DNA of 20,912 nt, taken from contig CAZLQF010000040.1 in NCBI GenBank assembly GCA_964561545.1, positions 1 through 20,912 on the forward strand, read 5' to 3'. How positions within the stretch are numbered: the stretch's first letter is position 1; every line of letters begins with the position of its first letter. The notes under the pieces are model-generated. The model did no database searches. It was not told the origin of the DNA and saw only the letters and a program-made list of their open reading frames with translations. A program made the translations under genes and the position numbers. The stretch is from CAZLQF01 sp964561545. GTDB taxonomy: Bacteria; Bacteroidota; Bacteroidia; CAILMK01; CAYYUA01. Below, one piece after another: positions 8,834 to 16,019 of this stretch.

Positions 8834-9703
8834 ATGCTATCAAAAATTCAAACGGCATGCTGTTTCGTGGTTCTTTTGCTAATTACTTCAGGTACAAATG
8901 CTCAAAGCGGTGAAAACTTCTATTCAAACCTTGTTGAGAAAAAGTGGGCAACAAACCAGGCATTAGCCACTCCAGAATCCGTATGTTACGATGCTAATCA
9001 TGATGTACTTTATGTTTCCAACATTAAAGGATCATCCACTGAAAAGGATGGCAAGGGTTATATATCCCGCCTAACCATGGAAGGCGATATCCTTGACATT
9101 AAGTGGATTGAAGGCCTGAATGCTCCTAAGGGAATGGGCATCCATGAAGGCAAACTTTATGTTACCGATATTGATGAGCTGGTGGTAATAGGCATTAAAA
9201 AGGGCGAAATTCTTGAAAAATACCCTTATCCGGAAGCTAAATTTCTTAATGATATTGCCGTAGATGAAAAAGGACGGGTTTACATCAGTGATATGCGTCA
9301 GGACCTCATTTATCAATTGATGAATGGCCAATCAAATGTGTGGATGGACCATGGCCAATTGAACCAGCCCAATGGCTTGTATTACCAGAATGAGCGTTTA
9401 TGGATCGGTAATAAAGGCAAGATTCTCGAAGTTAATACAAATACCAAAGATGCCGCCATTTTGGTGAATGGCATTACAGCCGTAGATGGTTTGAAGCCTG
9501 CATCCAATGGCTACTGGCTTAAAAGTGATTGGGCTGGTAAAACCCACATGATTCATCCCAAAAAGGAAAATAAGCTACTCATTAACACTACGCCTGCTAA
9601 AATACGATCTGCTGACTTTGAATACATTCCTGAACAACAAGTCTTGTTCATTCCAACATTCGGAGACAACCGTATTATTGCATATGAAATCCAAATGCCC
9701 TAA
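8834..9703 (+). CDS. Secreted SMP-30/gluconolactonase-like beta-propeller protein
   Basis: This 289-residue protein has an N-terminal signal peptide (about residues 1-23, with cleavage likely after the TNA preceding Gln24). The rest fits a six-bladed propeller of the SMP-30/gluconolactonase/NHL type. Blade-like repeats of the form D..hxhxVSNxxG, LYVTDID, VYISDMRQ and LWIGN recur about every 40-45 residues, and there is a PNGLYY segment. Such proteins often bind calcium and hydrolyse lactones or esters, but no substrate can be read from this sequence, so enzymatic activity is uncertain. It should be periplasmic or exported. It starts 30 bases after tsaD, so it is probably in the same transcript, though no functional link is evident. 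Confidence 0.8.
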   Translation: MLSKIQTACCFVVLLLITSGTNAQSGENFYSNLVEKKWATNQALATPESVCYDANHDVLYVSNIKGSSTEKDGKGYISRLTMEGDILDIKWIEGLNAPKGMGIHEGKLYVTDIDELVVIGIKKGEILEKYPYPEAKFLNDIAVDEKGRVYISDMRQDLIYQLMNGQSNVWMDHGQLNQPNGLYYQNERLWIGNKGKILEVNTNTKDAAILVNGITAVDGLKPASNGYWLKSDWAGKTHMIHPKKENKLLINTTPAKIRSADFEYIPEQQVLFIPTFGDNRIIAYEIQMP

Positions 9704-9748
9704 TGCAATGGAGTTGTGGTTGCTATTTGGTCAAGAAAATTTAAAGTA

Positions 9749-9781
9749 TTGTAGGAATAAGAATAAAAATAAATAACTTTG
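9749..9781 (+). promoter_or_regulatory. Bacteroidota-type promoter (-33/-7)
   Basis: TAACTTTG at 9774-9781 matches the Bacteroidota -7 consensus TAnnTTTG exactly. A TTG at 9749-9751 lies 22 bases upstream, an acceptable -33 spacing. Transcription would begin near 9788 and give a leader of about 100 nt before the ATG of the T9SS cargo gene at 9889. It is a prediction from pattern only. Confidence 0.6.
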
Positions 9782-9888
9782 TAGGTCTTGGATTTCAATT
9801 TTTTAAATCAAGGCAACTTAATGGCTTACTATTTCGTAATCAATGGTCGTTATGTTTTTTATTTTAATAACTCAAAAAAGCTTAAATT

Positions 9889-12546
9889 ATGAGGAATTTA
9901 CTTTACACCGCTTTGCTTTTAACGCTTGCTTTCAGCTTACCTTTTTCAGGGAATACGCAACCCACTAATCTTAATTTTGAGAATTGGACGAACGATCCTA
10001 ACAACAATGATCCTGTCGATTGGCTTACAATTGATCAGCTCAATTTAACAACCAATAATGGGAACCCAGTTAATTTGAACTCTGAAGGGGTTGTTGAAGA
10101 AAATAACAACCCTGGACAAGGGTCAGCTTCAGCCAAGCTAAGGGTTGTAACCAGTGATATTAATGTCAATATTGATGGCTTCATGCGTCAAGATGTTGCA
10201 TTTACCCAAAGGCCTGATTCTTTTAGCTTTAGTTATAGGCCCAATATCGCCGGCAATGACACCGCTGCTGTCATATTTGAATTAACCCAATGGAGCCCTG
10301 CTCAAAACGATGCTATTTTAGTAGGCTCAGGAATCTTATTGATTACAGGGTCCAGTGGAAACTGGCAATCGGTCAAATTGCCGTATAATTACCAAAATAA
10401 TTTAACACCGGATTCCCTAAGCATGATTGCATTTGCTGATTTTTCAGGAAGCAATATTTCAGATGGAACAATAGGTACTGAATTAGATGTAGATGAATTT
10501 GATCCATTTGGCAATACTGTTATTTGTAATTTGAACGCAGGTGAAAGCGACACAGTGGCCAAGTGTAAAACCAATGACCTAATTGATTTAACTTCAGAGT
10601 TAAATGGAAACCCAGATGCAGGCGGCACCTGGTATGACGATGACAATACAGGTGCCTTAACCAATGGGCAACTTAACCTCTCACAAGTTCAAAGTGGTCA
10701 AACCTACAACTTTACTTACGTTGTATCTAAACAAGGTTGCGATAATGATACGTCGCAATTGGGAATTAACCTTCAGCCAGCCCCCAACCCAGGCCGTGAT
10801 ACCGCCATCTATACTTGTGAATCACAAGGAATTACATCATTAAGCCAATTCCTATCGTCAGATGCAGAGAGTAATGGTACCTGGATTGATGAAGACAATA
10901 CCAACAATTTGATAGGTGATCAGATATCTCCTCAGACTTTAGATCCCAGCAAGTATGATCAATCCTATGATTTTTCTTACCAATTGGACAATGGGGTTTG
11001 TACGCGTAAATCTACCATTAACGTTACTTACAATTCCCTACCCAATGCTGGCCTCGATACTTCGGTATACGCTTGCAACACCCAGAAAGGTGTATATTTA
11101 CCACCTAACATGAAAGGGAATCCTGATATGAACGGAACTTGGATTGATAGTACTTACATAAAGAATGATAGTTTTGACATCGCTGCTGCTGGAGCAGGCA
11201 ACTATAATTTAAGATATCTTGCAACAGCTAAAGGTTGTACATCAGATACCAGTACACTGAACCTTCAGGTAAATGAAGATAAATCTGCGGGTACCAGTGA
11301 TACTACCGTTAAATGCAGTGATAATGGAGCCATTGATTTGCTAAGTCAATTGAATGGGAATCCCGATACGGTCGGGTCATGGTCAGATCTTGACAATACA
11401 GGAGCATTGTCTAATGGATCAGTGGATGCTACCATGCTGCAAGCAAGCACCACTTATAATTACAAATACCAAGTAGATGTGGATGGGTGTGCTACTCAAA
11501 GTACTACCCTTGGGCTTACCATAGCAGCAGCCCCTCAGGCAGGCAAGGACAGTTTGGTATTAACTTGCAAAACAGGTGGCTCGATAGACCTGCTCCAATC
11601 ATTGAATGGAAGCCCGGAATCAGGAGGAACATGGTCCGATGATGACAATACAGGGGCCTTGAACAATGGTATGTTTGACCCGGCAAATGTTAGCAATGGC
11701 GATTACCAATTTACTTATGAAGTAAGCAACAACCAATGCGGTAAACGGGAGGCCACGGCTACTGTTTCTGTAATTGATCAGCCGGATCCTGGTAATAACG
11801 GGACCACAAAAGCTTGTGGTAATGACATGGCCGTTGATTTGTTTGAACAATTACAAGGCAACCCGCAAGAAGGAGGCACTTGGAGTGGCAACCAATCAAA
11901 CGCCTTAACCAATGGCATCTTTAACCCATCTAAGGTTGCACCGGACGACCAATATCAATTTACCTACACTGTTAGTGCCAATGGCTGTTCCGATCAATCC
12001 GCCAATGTGACCGTAACGGTGAATGTAGTGCCCAATCCTGGAATGGATACATCGGTAACTGTATCCGGACAAAGCAGTAATGTCAACCTTCTCAACCAAT
12101 TAGCAGGCAACCCGGATACCTCTGGCACCTGGAGCGATGACAACAATACAGGCGCTTTGAATGACGGCATTTTGGATGCCACTTCCCTTGAAGATAGTGC
12201 CAATTACAGCTTCACCTATACTGCAACGAAAGAAGCATGTGAAGACAGCTCAGCTACCTTATCCGTTTTTGTAGAAAAAGTTTCCGGCATTCGAGAATAC
12301 AAAAGAGAGGCCATTAAATTTTACCCCAATCCGGCTTCAGATGAAGTGACTTTAGAAGCGCCTTTAGCAGCAAAAGAGGTGCGCATTTACGACCTAACAG
12401 GCCGGGCTCAGATGACAAAGCCATTAAAAGGCGATCAAACAAAATTTAATGTGAGCCAATTTGAAGAAGGAATGTATTTTTATCAGGTGCGTAATGGTGA
12501 AGGCAATGTAATCTATACAGGAAAGTTTACCATAGCCAGTCACTAA
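9889..12546 (+). CDS. T9SS-secreted repeat protein with type A sorting domain
   Basis: This 885-residue protein is predicted to be exported by Sec and then secreted or surface-anchored through the type IX system. A signal peptide covers about residues 1-24 (MRNLLYTALLLTLAFSLPFS and the following residues). Residues 25-210 resemble a beta-sandwich domain found after signal peptides in such proteins, beginning NLNFENWT. Seven repeats of about 83 residues fill 217-797. Each carries the pattern (L)NGNPxxxGTWxDxDNTGAL and closes with a Y.F.Y.V strand and a cysteine. The C-terminal sorting domain spans about 808-883 (FYPNPASDEV, then VRIYDLTGR and GMYFYQV). No catalytic motif is visible, so an adhesin or structural surface role is an inference. 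It has its own promoter upstream and a terminator downstream. Confidence 0.9.
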   Translation: MRNLLYTALLLTLAFSLPFSGNTQPTNLNFENWTNDPNNNDPVDWLTIDQLNLTTNNGNPVNLNSEGVVEENNNPGQGSASAKLRVVTSDINVNIDGFMRQDVAFTQRPDSFSFSYRPNIAGNDTAAVIFELTQWSPAQNDAILVGSGILLITGSSGNWQSVKLPYNYQNNLTPDSLSMIAFADFSGSNISDGTIGTELDVDEFDPFGNTVICNLNAGESDTVAKCKTNDLIDLTSELNGNPDAGGTWYDDDNTGALTNGQLNLSQVQSGQTYNFTYVVSKQGCDNDTSQLGINLQPAPNPGRDTAIYTCESQGITSLSQFLSSDAESNGTWIDEDNTNNLIGDQISPQTLDPSKYDQSYDFSYQLDNGVCTRKSTINVTYNSLPNAGLDTSVYACNTQKGVYLPPNMKGNPDMNGTWIDSTYIKNDSFDIAAAGAGNYNLRYLATAKGCTSDTSTLNLQVNEDKSAGTSDTTVKCSDNGAIDLLSQLNGNPDTVGSWSDLDNTGALSNGSVDATMLQASTTYNYKYQVDVDGCATQSTTLGLTIAAAPQAGKDSLVLTCKTGGSIDLLQSLNGSPESGGTWSDDDNTGALNNGMFDPANVSNGDYQFTYEVSNNQCGKREATATVSVIDQPDPGNNGTTKACGNDMAVDLFEQLQGNPQEGGTWSGNQSNALTNGIFNPSKVAPDDQYQFTYTVSANGCSDQSANVTVTVNVVPNPGMDTSVTVSGQSSNVNLLNQLAGNPDTSGTWSDDNNTGALNDGILDATSLEDSANYSFTYTATKEACEDSSATLSVFVEKVSGIREYKREAIKFYPNPASDEVTLEAPLAAKEVRIYDLTGRAQMTKPLKGDQTKFNVSQFEEGMYFYQVRNGEGNVIYTGKFTIASH
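10537..12279 (+). repeat. Seven tandem ~250-bp repeats coding Ig-like modules
   Basis: This part of the T9SS protein encodes seven modules starting near residues 217, 300, 385, 466, 549, 632 and 715, each about 80-85 residues long. Modules 1 to 6 each hold two cysteines 54-61 residues apart (226/284, 310/371, 396/450, 476/534, 560/617, 643/700). Module 7 keeps only the second (Cys784). DNTGAL is kept in modules 1, 4, 5 and 7. The copies are divergent at the DNA level, so this is an old array, not a recent expansion. Confidence 0.85.
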
Positions 12547-12568
12547 TAGTAGCACTTCAGCTAAAGTT

Positions 12569-12599
12569 AAAAAAAGCCGGTACCTCACCGGCTTTTTTT
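12569..12599. terminator. Strong intrinsic, probably bidirectional terminator
   Basis: A perfect 13-bp stem (arms 12569-12581 and 12587-12599) encloses a 5-nt loop. The core is GCCGGT paired with ACCGGC, flanked by seven A on the left and seven T on the right. It lies 22 bases after the stop codon of the T9SS cargo gene and would end that transcript. The A-tract on the left gives a U-tract on the opposite strand too, so it can work in both directions. Confidence 0.93.
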
Positions 12600-12614
12600 A
12601 TGCACTTAGGCCGT

Positions 12615-12622
12615 TATATTTG
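12615..12622 (+). promoter_or_regulatory. Possible -7 promoter box for the methyltransferase gene
   Basis: TATATTTG matches the Bacteroidota -7 consensus TAnnTTTG. It lies 16 bases after the terminator and 43 bases before the UUG start at 12666. The matching -33 position falls in the terminator T-tract and has no exact TTG, so support is partial. Confidence 0.35.
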
Positions 12623-12665
12623 TATTCGAACATTGGCTTAATGCCAGAATAAAACCTTTACAGCA

Positions 12666-13778
12666 TTGGAGGAATATGAATTAGTAAAAGAACTGGAGGC
12701 CACATTTGATGAGAACTTACAGATTCTGCTTACGACCAACGGAGGCCTGGAAAAGGTCGTTGAAGAAGAGTTAACAGAAAGGTTGGGAACAATAGATCTA
12801 CAACCTCAAAAAATTAAGACCCGGGCACTGGGGTATGACGGTCATGTGCTAATCGAGCTCAAATCCGGATTATACACGATATGGCCGATCCTCAAGCAAT
12901 TAAGGTCCATCCATCACATCATATTTTTAATGGACAGTTTTTCATTGCAGCAAACGGACCATTTGGTTCACATTCCATCCAGGCTTGAACAATTAGCGTT
13001 TCCTTTTATGAAGGCCGGTAGAACTTTTCGTATAACCTCTAATCGAACAGGCAATCAGCCTTATGGAAGTATGGATGTTCAGAGGGCAGCCGGTCAATTG
13101 ATAGATGAGCGATTTCCCTGTGCTGTTGATTTGGAGCAGCATGATATCAACATAAGGGTCGATGTGTACAAAGATCAATGCTTAATTGGCCTGCAACTTA
13201 CCAAAAAATCCTTGGCCAACCGCTACAACCGCAGTTATCGGCCAAGAATCTCCTTAAAACCCCATATAGCTTATGGAATGGTGCATGAAGCCAAATTACC
13301 CAATGAATCCCTCAGAATCCTGGATCCATTTTGTGGCTCAGGTAGTATTTTGATGGAAGCAGGCCATGTATACCCTAATTGGAACCTTTATGGTTCAGAT
13401 CTATATCAAAATGCCATTGAAGGGGCTTACAACAACTTAAAACAGGAAAACCTTGAAGGCAGGGTTGAATTAAAACAAGCAGATGCATTGGAATTGCACC
13501 ATTATTTCGGAGTTGACTTTTTTGATGCCATCATCACCAACCCACCTTATGGGATCAAATTATCCCGTAACAAAGATTACCCCCTATTTTACAAAAATTT
13601 ACTCAAGGAAGCTGCAACTGTGCTCAAACCTAACGGAAAATTGGTAATGCTTGCCATGAAATGGTCGCAGCTAAAAAACCTGGTTTTGAACAAATCCCAA
13701 TTTACCATACGAAAGCTGAGCCGCATGGAAACAGGGGATTTGCATCCTCGCCTATTTATTTTAGAAAAAATTAATTAA
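12666..13778 (+). CDS. THUMP-type class I SAM-dependent RNA methyltransferase
   Basis: This is a predicted RNA guanine-N2 methyltransferase related to the RlmL N-terminal enzyme and to TrmN/Trm14. Of 370 residues, about 18-170 resemble the THUMP RNA-binding region (ILLTTNGGLEKVVEEELTERL onward). The SAM-binding motif DPFCGSGSILMEAG begins at Asp220. The N-methyltransferase motif NPPYG is at 292-296. The substrate (23S rRNA G2445 or tRNA G6) cannot be decided here. The start is taken as TTG at 12666 because a stop at 12639 closes the frame and no in-frame ATG precedes the domain. An ATG at 12676 is out of frame and meets a stop after one codon. The gene is convergent with the next one, with 3 bases between stop codons. 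Confidence 0.87.
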   Translation: MEEYELVKELEATFDENLQILLTTNGGLEKVVEEELTERLGTIDLQPQKIKTRALGYDGHVLIELKSGLYTIWPILKQLRSIHHIIFLMDSFSLQQTDHLVHIPSRLEQLAFPFMKAGRTFRITSNRTGNQPYGSMDVQRAAGQLIDERFPCAVDLEQHDINIRVDVYKDQCLIGLQLTKKSLANRYNRSYRPRISLKPHIAYGMVHEAKLPNESLRILDPFCGSGSILMEAGHVYPNWNLYGSDLYQNAIEGAYNNLKQENLEGRVELKQADALELHHYFGVDFFDAIITNPPYGIKLSRNKDYPLFYKNLLKEAATVLKPNGKLVMLAMKWSQLKNLVLNKSQFTIRKLSRMETGDLHPRLFILEKIN

Positions 13779-13781
13779 GAT

Positions 13782-14504
13782 TTAAAAACGGTAAGCCAAC
13801 CCTACCATGATGTTGAAAGTACTGAAGGGTTGATCGTATTCTGGATCAATTCTTGTTGGATCATCGCCTGGAACTTCTCTGTTGTATTGCTGATCCAGCG
13901 TAGGTTTCGTACTGATAAAGTCAAACTTTAAAGTAGCCCCCAGCTTTTCGCTAAAATAGTAGGTACCACTTGCACCCAAATTTACTGCAAAGCCACTACC
14001 AGATGATTCTTTTTGAACAACCTTTTCATCTTCATCTTTGGCTGTTAGTTCTACCTCCGGTGCTGTAACCGACATTAAACCAATCAAAAACTTAAAATCT
14101 AACTGTAATTGATCGAATTGCATACCATACTGAGGCCCGACCAAAACATTCAATCCGCTCCAGTTATCTTCTTGGTAGGTATATTCTTCAGTTAGTACTA
14201 AATTATTATCATTACTTTCCAGATTATCTATACCAAATTGCTCTTGGTCGTATTGGTATTGACCGTAACCGATGCTTATTCCAACACCAAAATTGTTATA
14301 GAAATACATCGCCCCATCAAGGTCAATTTTAAAACCACTTTCTGCATACCCTGCATCACCAAAGTCGCTCCCGGAAGTAGCCCCAAAATCTCCCATGGGC
14401 AAACTAATGCCACCATTAAGGCTGACGTAATTGGAAGGCGTTTCCTGGGCAAAGCTTACTCCGCAAAATAAAACAAAAGCAAAAGCAGTTAAAATAGGTT
14501 TCAT
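13782..14504 (-). CDS. Outer-membrane beta-barrel protein
   Basis: This 240-residue protein starts at the ATG at 14504 (MKPILTAFAFVLFCG), which gives a compact signal peptide of about 19 residues ending SFA before QE. Upstream in-frame starts exist at 14510 (ATG) and 14534 (TTG), but they only lengthen the region before the signal peptide. The mature part alternates hydrophobic and polar residues with many Gly, Tyr and Phe, as in an eight-strand barrel, and ends in AYRF with a terminal aromatic residue. An acidic loop rich in Asp, Glu and Asn lies near residues 90-110. It is likely a porin-like or OmpW/PorT-like envelope protein; no specific function is recognised. Confidence 0.8.
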   Translation of the reverse strand: MKPILTAFAFVLFCGVSFAQETPSNYVSLNGGISLPMGDFGATSGSDFGDAGYAESGFKIDLDGAMYFYNNFGVGISIGYGQYQYDQEQFGIDNLESNDNNLVLTEEYTYQEDNWSGLNVLVGPQYGMQFDQLQLDFKFLIGLMSVTAPEVELTAKDEDEKVVQKESSGSGFAVNLGASGTYYFSEKLGATLKFDFISTKPTLDQQYNREVPGDDPTRIDPEYDQPFSTFNIMVGLAYRF

Positions 14505-14888
14505 GGCCATTGGTTTTTGGATCGAAATTAGCAAAAAAGCCCCAACCCACCATTATTTTAGAATATGATCTTTAACAATCCTACCATTGATGCATTACGC
14601 TAAAACAAGAAGAAAAAAATTAAGCTTGCCAATTGATCCAATATTTAAAGCTGTTATTAGAATATTATCATTGAAGAGAAACTCTTCATCATCACCATCC
14701 AATTTTTAATTTTTGAACCTACAAACCTGCCTAAGAGCATTATAAAAAACCCTTTGCTCCCATTTTCACTTTTAACTTGAAAACGCTTTTCATCTTTTTG
14801 AAAGCTAAAATTGATTTCAATCTGTAAGCAAATACGAGCTTAATTTGTTAAAATTATTAAATCGTGATATTAAAGAAAGAAAAAAGGT
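14505..14888. other. Divergent intergenic region between the barrel gene and repair module
   Basis: These 384 AT-rich bases hold no convincing gene. They must contain the promoters of the minus-strand barrel gene and of the plus-strand exonuclease gene. No exact TAnnTTTG box with a well-spaced TTG was found. The nearest for the exonuclease is TTAATTTG at 14840-14847, one mismatch from consensus. A small perfect hairpin, TGAAGAG-AAA-CTCTTCA, lies at 14672-14688. Confidence 0.5.
14672..14688. repeat. Small perfect hairpin in the intergenic region
   Basis: Seven-base arms TGAAGAG and CTCTTCA flank an AAA loop. It lies about 170 bases before the barrel gene start and 200 before the exonuclease start. 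It could be an operator dyad or leader structure; no role can be assigned. Confidence 0.35.
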
Positions 14889-15887
14889 TTGTCATTACTG
14901 AGTTTTACCGAAAGCGGTATTTATTGCCAACAAGGCGATTTTTACATTGATCCCTGGCGACCAACCGATAGGGCCATTATCACACATGGACACGCAGACC
15001 ATGCACGGCCGGGGCACAAATACTACTTATGCCATGATAATGCTTACCCGATCTTGCAATACCGATTGGGTCGAAGTAACAATATTGAAACATTATCCTA
15101 TGGGAAAACCAAAACCATCAACGGGGTTAAGGTATCCCTGCATCCGGCTGGTCACATCATTGGCTCAGCCCAGGTTCGAGTTGAGTATCAAGGCGAAATA
15201 TGGGTCGTTTCAGGCGATTACAAAATCCACGATGATGGCTTAACCACCCCTTTTGAAGCGGTTCGATGCCACGCTTTTATCACAGAATGCACGTTTAGCT
15301 TACCAGTCTATCGCTGGCCTTCCCAAAACTCAGAAATTCAGCGGGTAAGGGAATGGTGGCAAAAAAACCAAGCGGAAGGGAAAGGAAGTTTACTCATAGC
15401 CTACAGCCTGGGCAAAGCCCAAAGAATGCTGCATGCCATAGGCAATGACTTAGGCCCCGTTTTCACCCATGGTTCCGTAGCCAATATTAACCATCAATTC
15501 CGCGAGGCCGGTTTTAATTTACCACAAGCCCCCAAATTGGACCAATCAACCCCCAAAGAAGACCTTAAAAAAGCTTTATTCCTGGCACCATCATCCGTTA
15601 TTGGCACCGGATGGACAAAACGATTTGAACCTTATTCCATAGCCATGGCATCGGGCTGGATGATGCTAAGGGGAGCAAAACGAAGACGATCCGTGGACCG
15701 TGGCTTTGTAATTTCTGACCATGTGGATTGGGATGAATTGAATGAAGCCGTGAAGGCTACAGGTGCAGAAACCATTTATACCACACATGGCTATACCGAT
15801 GTGCCTACACGTTGGTTCCGGGAACAGGGCTATGAAGCATATGAGGTAACCACGCAATTTGAAGGCGAGGCGGATGAACTGGAATGA
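14889..15887 (+). CDS. Ligase-associated DNA exonuclease (MBL fold)
   Basis: This is a metallo-beta-lactamase-fold nuclease of the CPSF/Ysh1-like group that is genetically tied to ATP-dependent DNA ligase. Characterised relatives are metal-dependent DNA 5' exonucleases. The 332-residue protein has the metal-site motif THGHADHA, with His33, His35, Asp37 and His38. HPAGHIIGSAQ follows at 85-95, then SGDYKIHDDG with Asp110, and finally SDHVDW with His278, so the expected ligands are present. There is no signal peptide. The start is TTG at 14889, because a stop codon at 14871 closes the frame and no ATG lies between. It is the first gene of the three-gene module; 132 bases separate it from the ligase gene. 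Confidence 0.93.
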   Translation: MSLLSFTESGIYCQQGDFYIDPWRPTDRAIITHGHADHARPGHKYYLCHDNAYPILQYRLGRSNNIETLSYGKTKTINGVKVSLHPAGHIIGSAQVRVEYQGEIWVVSGDYKIHDDGLTTPFEAVRCHAFITECTFSLPVYRWPSQNSEIQRVREWWQKNQAEGKGSLLIAYSLGKAQRMLHAIGNDLGPVFTHGSVANINHQFREAGFNLPQAPKLDQSTPKEDLKKALFLAPSSVIGTGWTKRFEPYSIAMASGWMMLRGAKRRRSVDRGFVISDHVDWDELNEAVKATGAETIYTTHGYTDVPTRWFREQGYEAYEVTTQFEGEADELE

Positions 15888-15920
15888 GATAAAAACAGAT
15901 TGAAATGAGGGTAAAATACA

Positions 15921-15936
15921 ATAGCAGTATAGCAGT
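15921..15936 (+). repeat. 8-bp tandem duplication between exonuclease and ligase genes
   Basis: ATAGCAGT is present twice in direct succession within the 132-base gap between the exonuclease stop and the ligase start. It looks like a slippage duplication. No function is suggested. Confidence 0.45.
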
Positions 15937-16019
15937 GATTGACCCAAGATTTATTTTCCTCAAGTCTTTTTTCTTGAACCTTGAGTCTTCTGTTTTGATC
16001 TTAATACTAATATAAGACC

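Noticed and set aside
12676..12684. ATG at 12676 as the methyltransferase start
   Set aside because: It is in another frame and reaches TAG after one further codon.
14505..14534. TTG at 14534 as the barrel-protein start
   Set aside because: It would put ten extra residues ahead of a well-formed signal peptide that already begins with ATG at 14504.
14811..14847. Promoter for the exonuclease gene using TTG 14811 and TTAATTTG 14840
   Set aside because: The -7 box has one mismatch and the spacing of 26 bases is too long for the Bacteroidota consensus.
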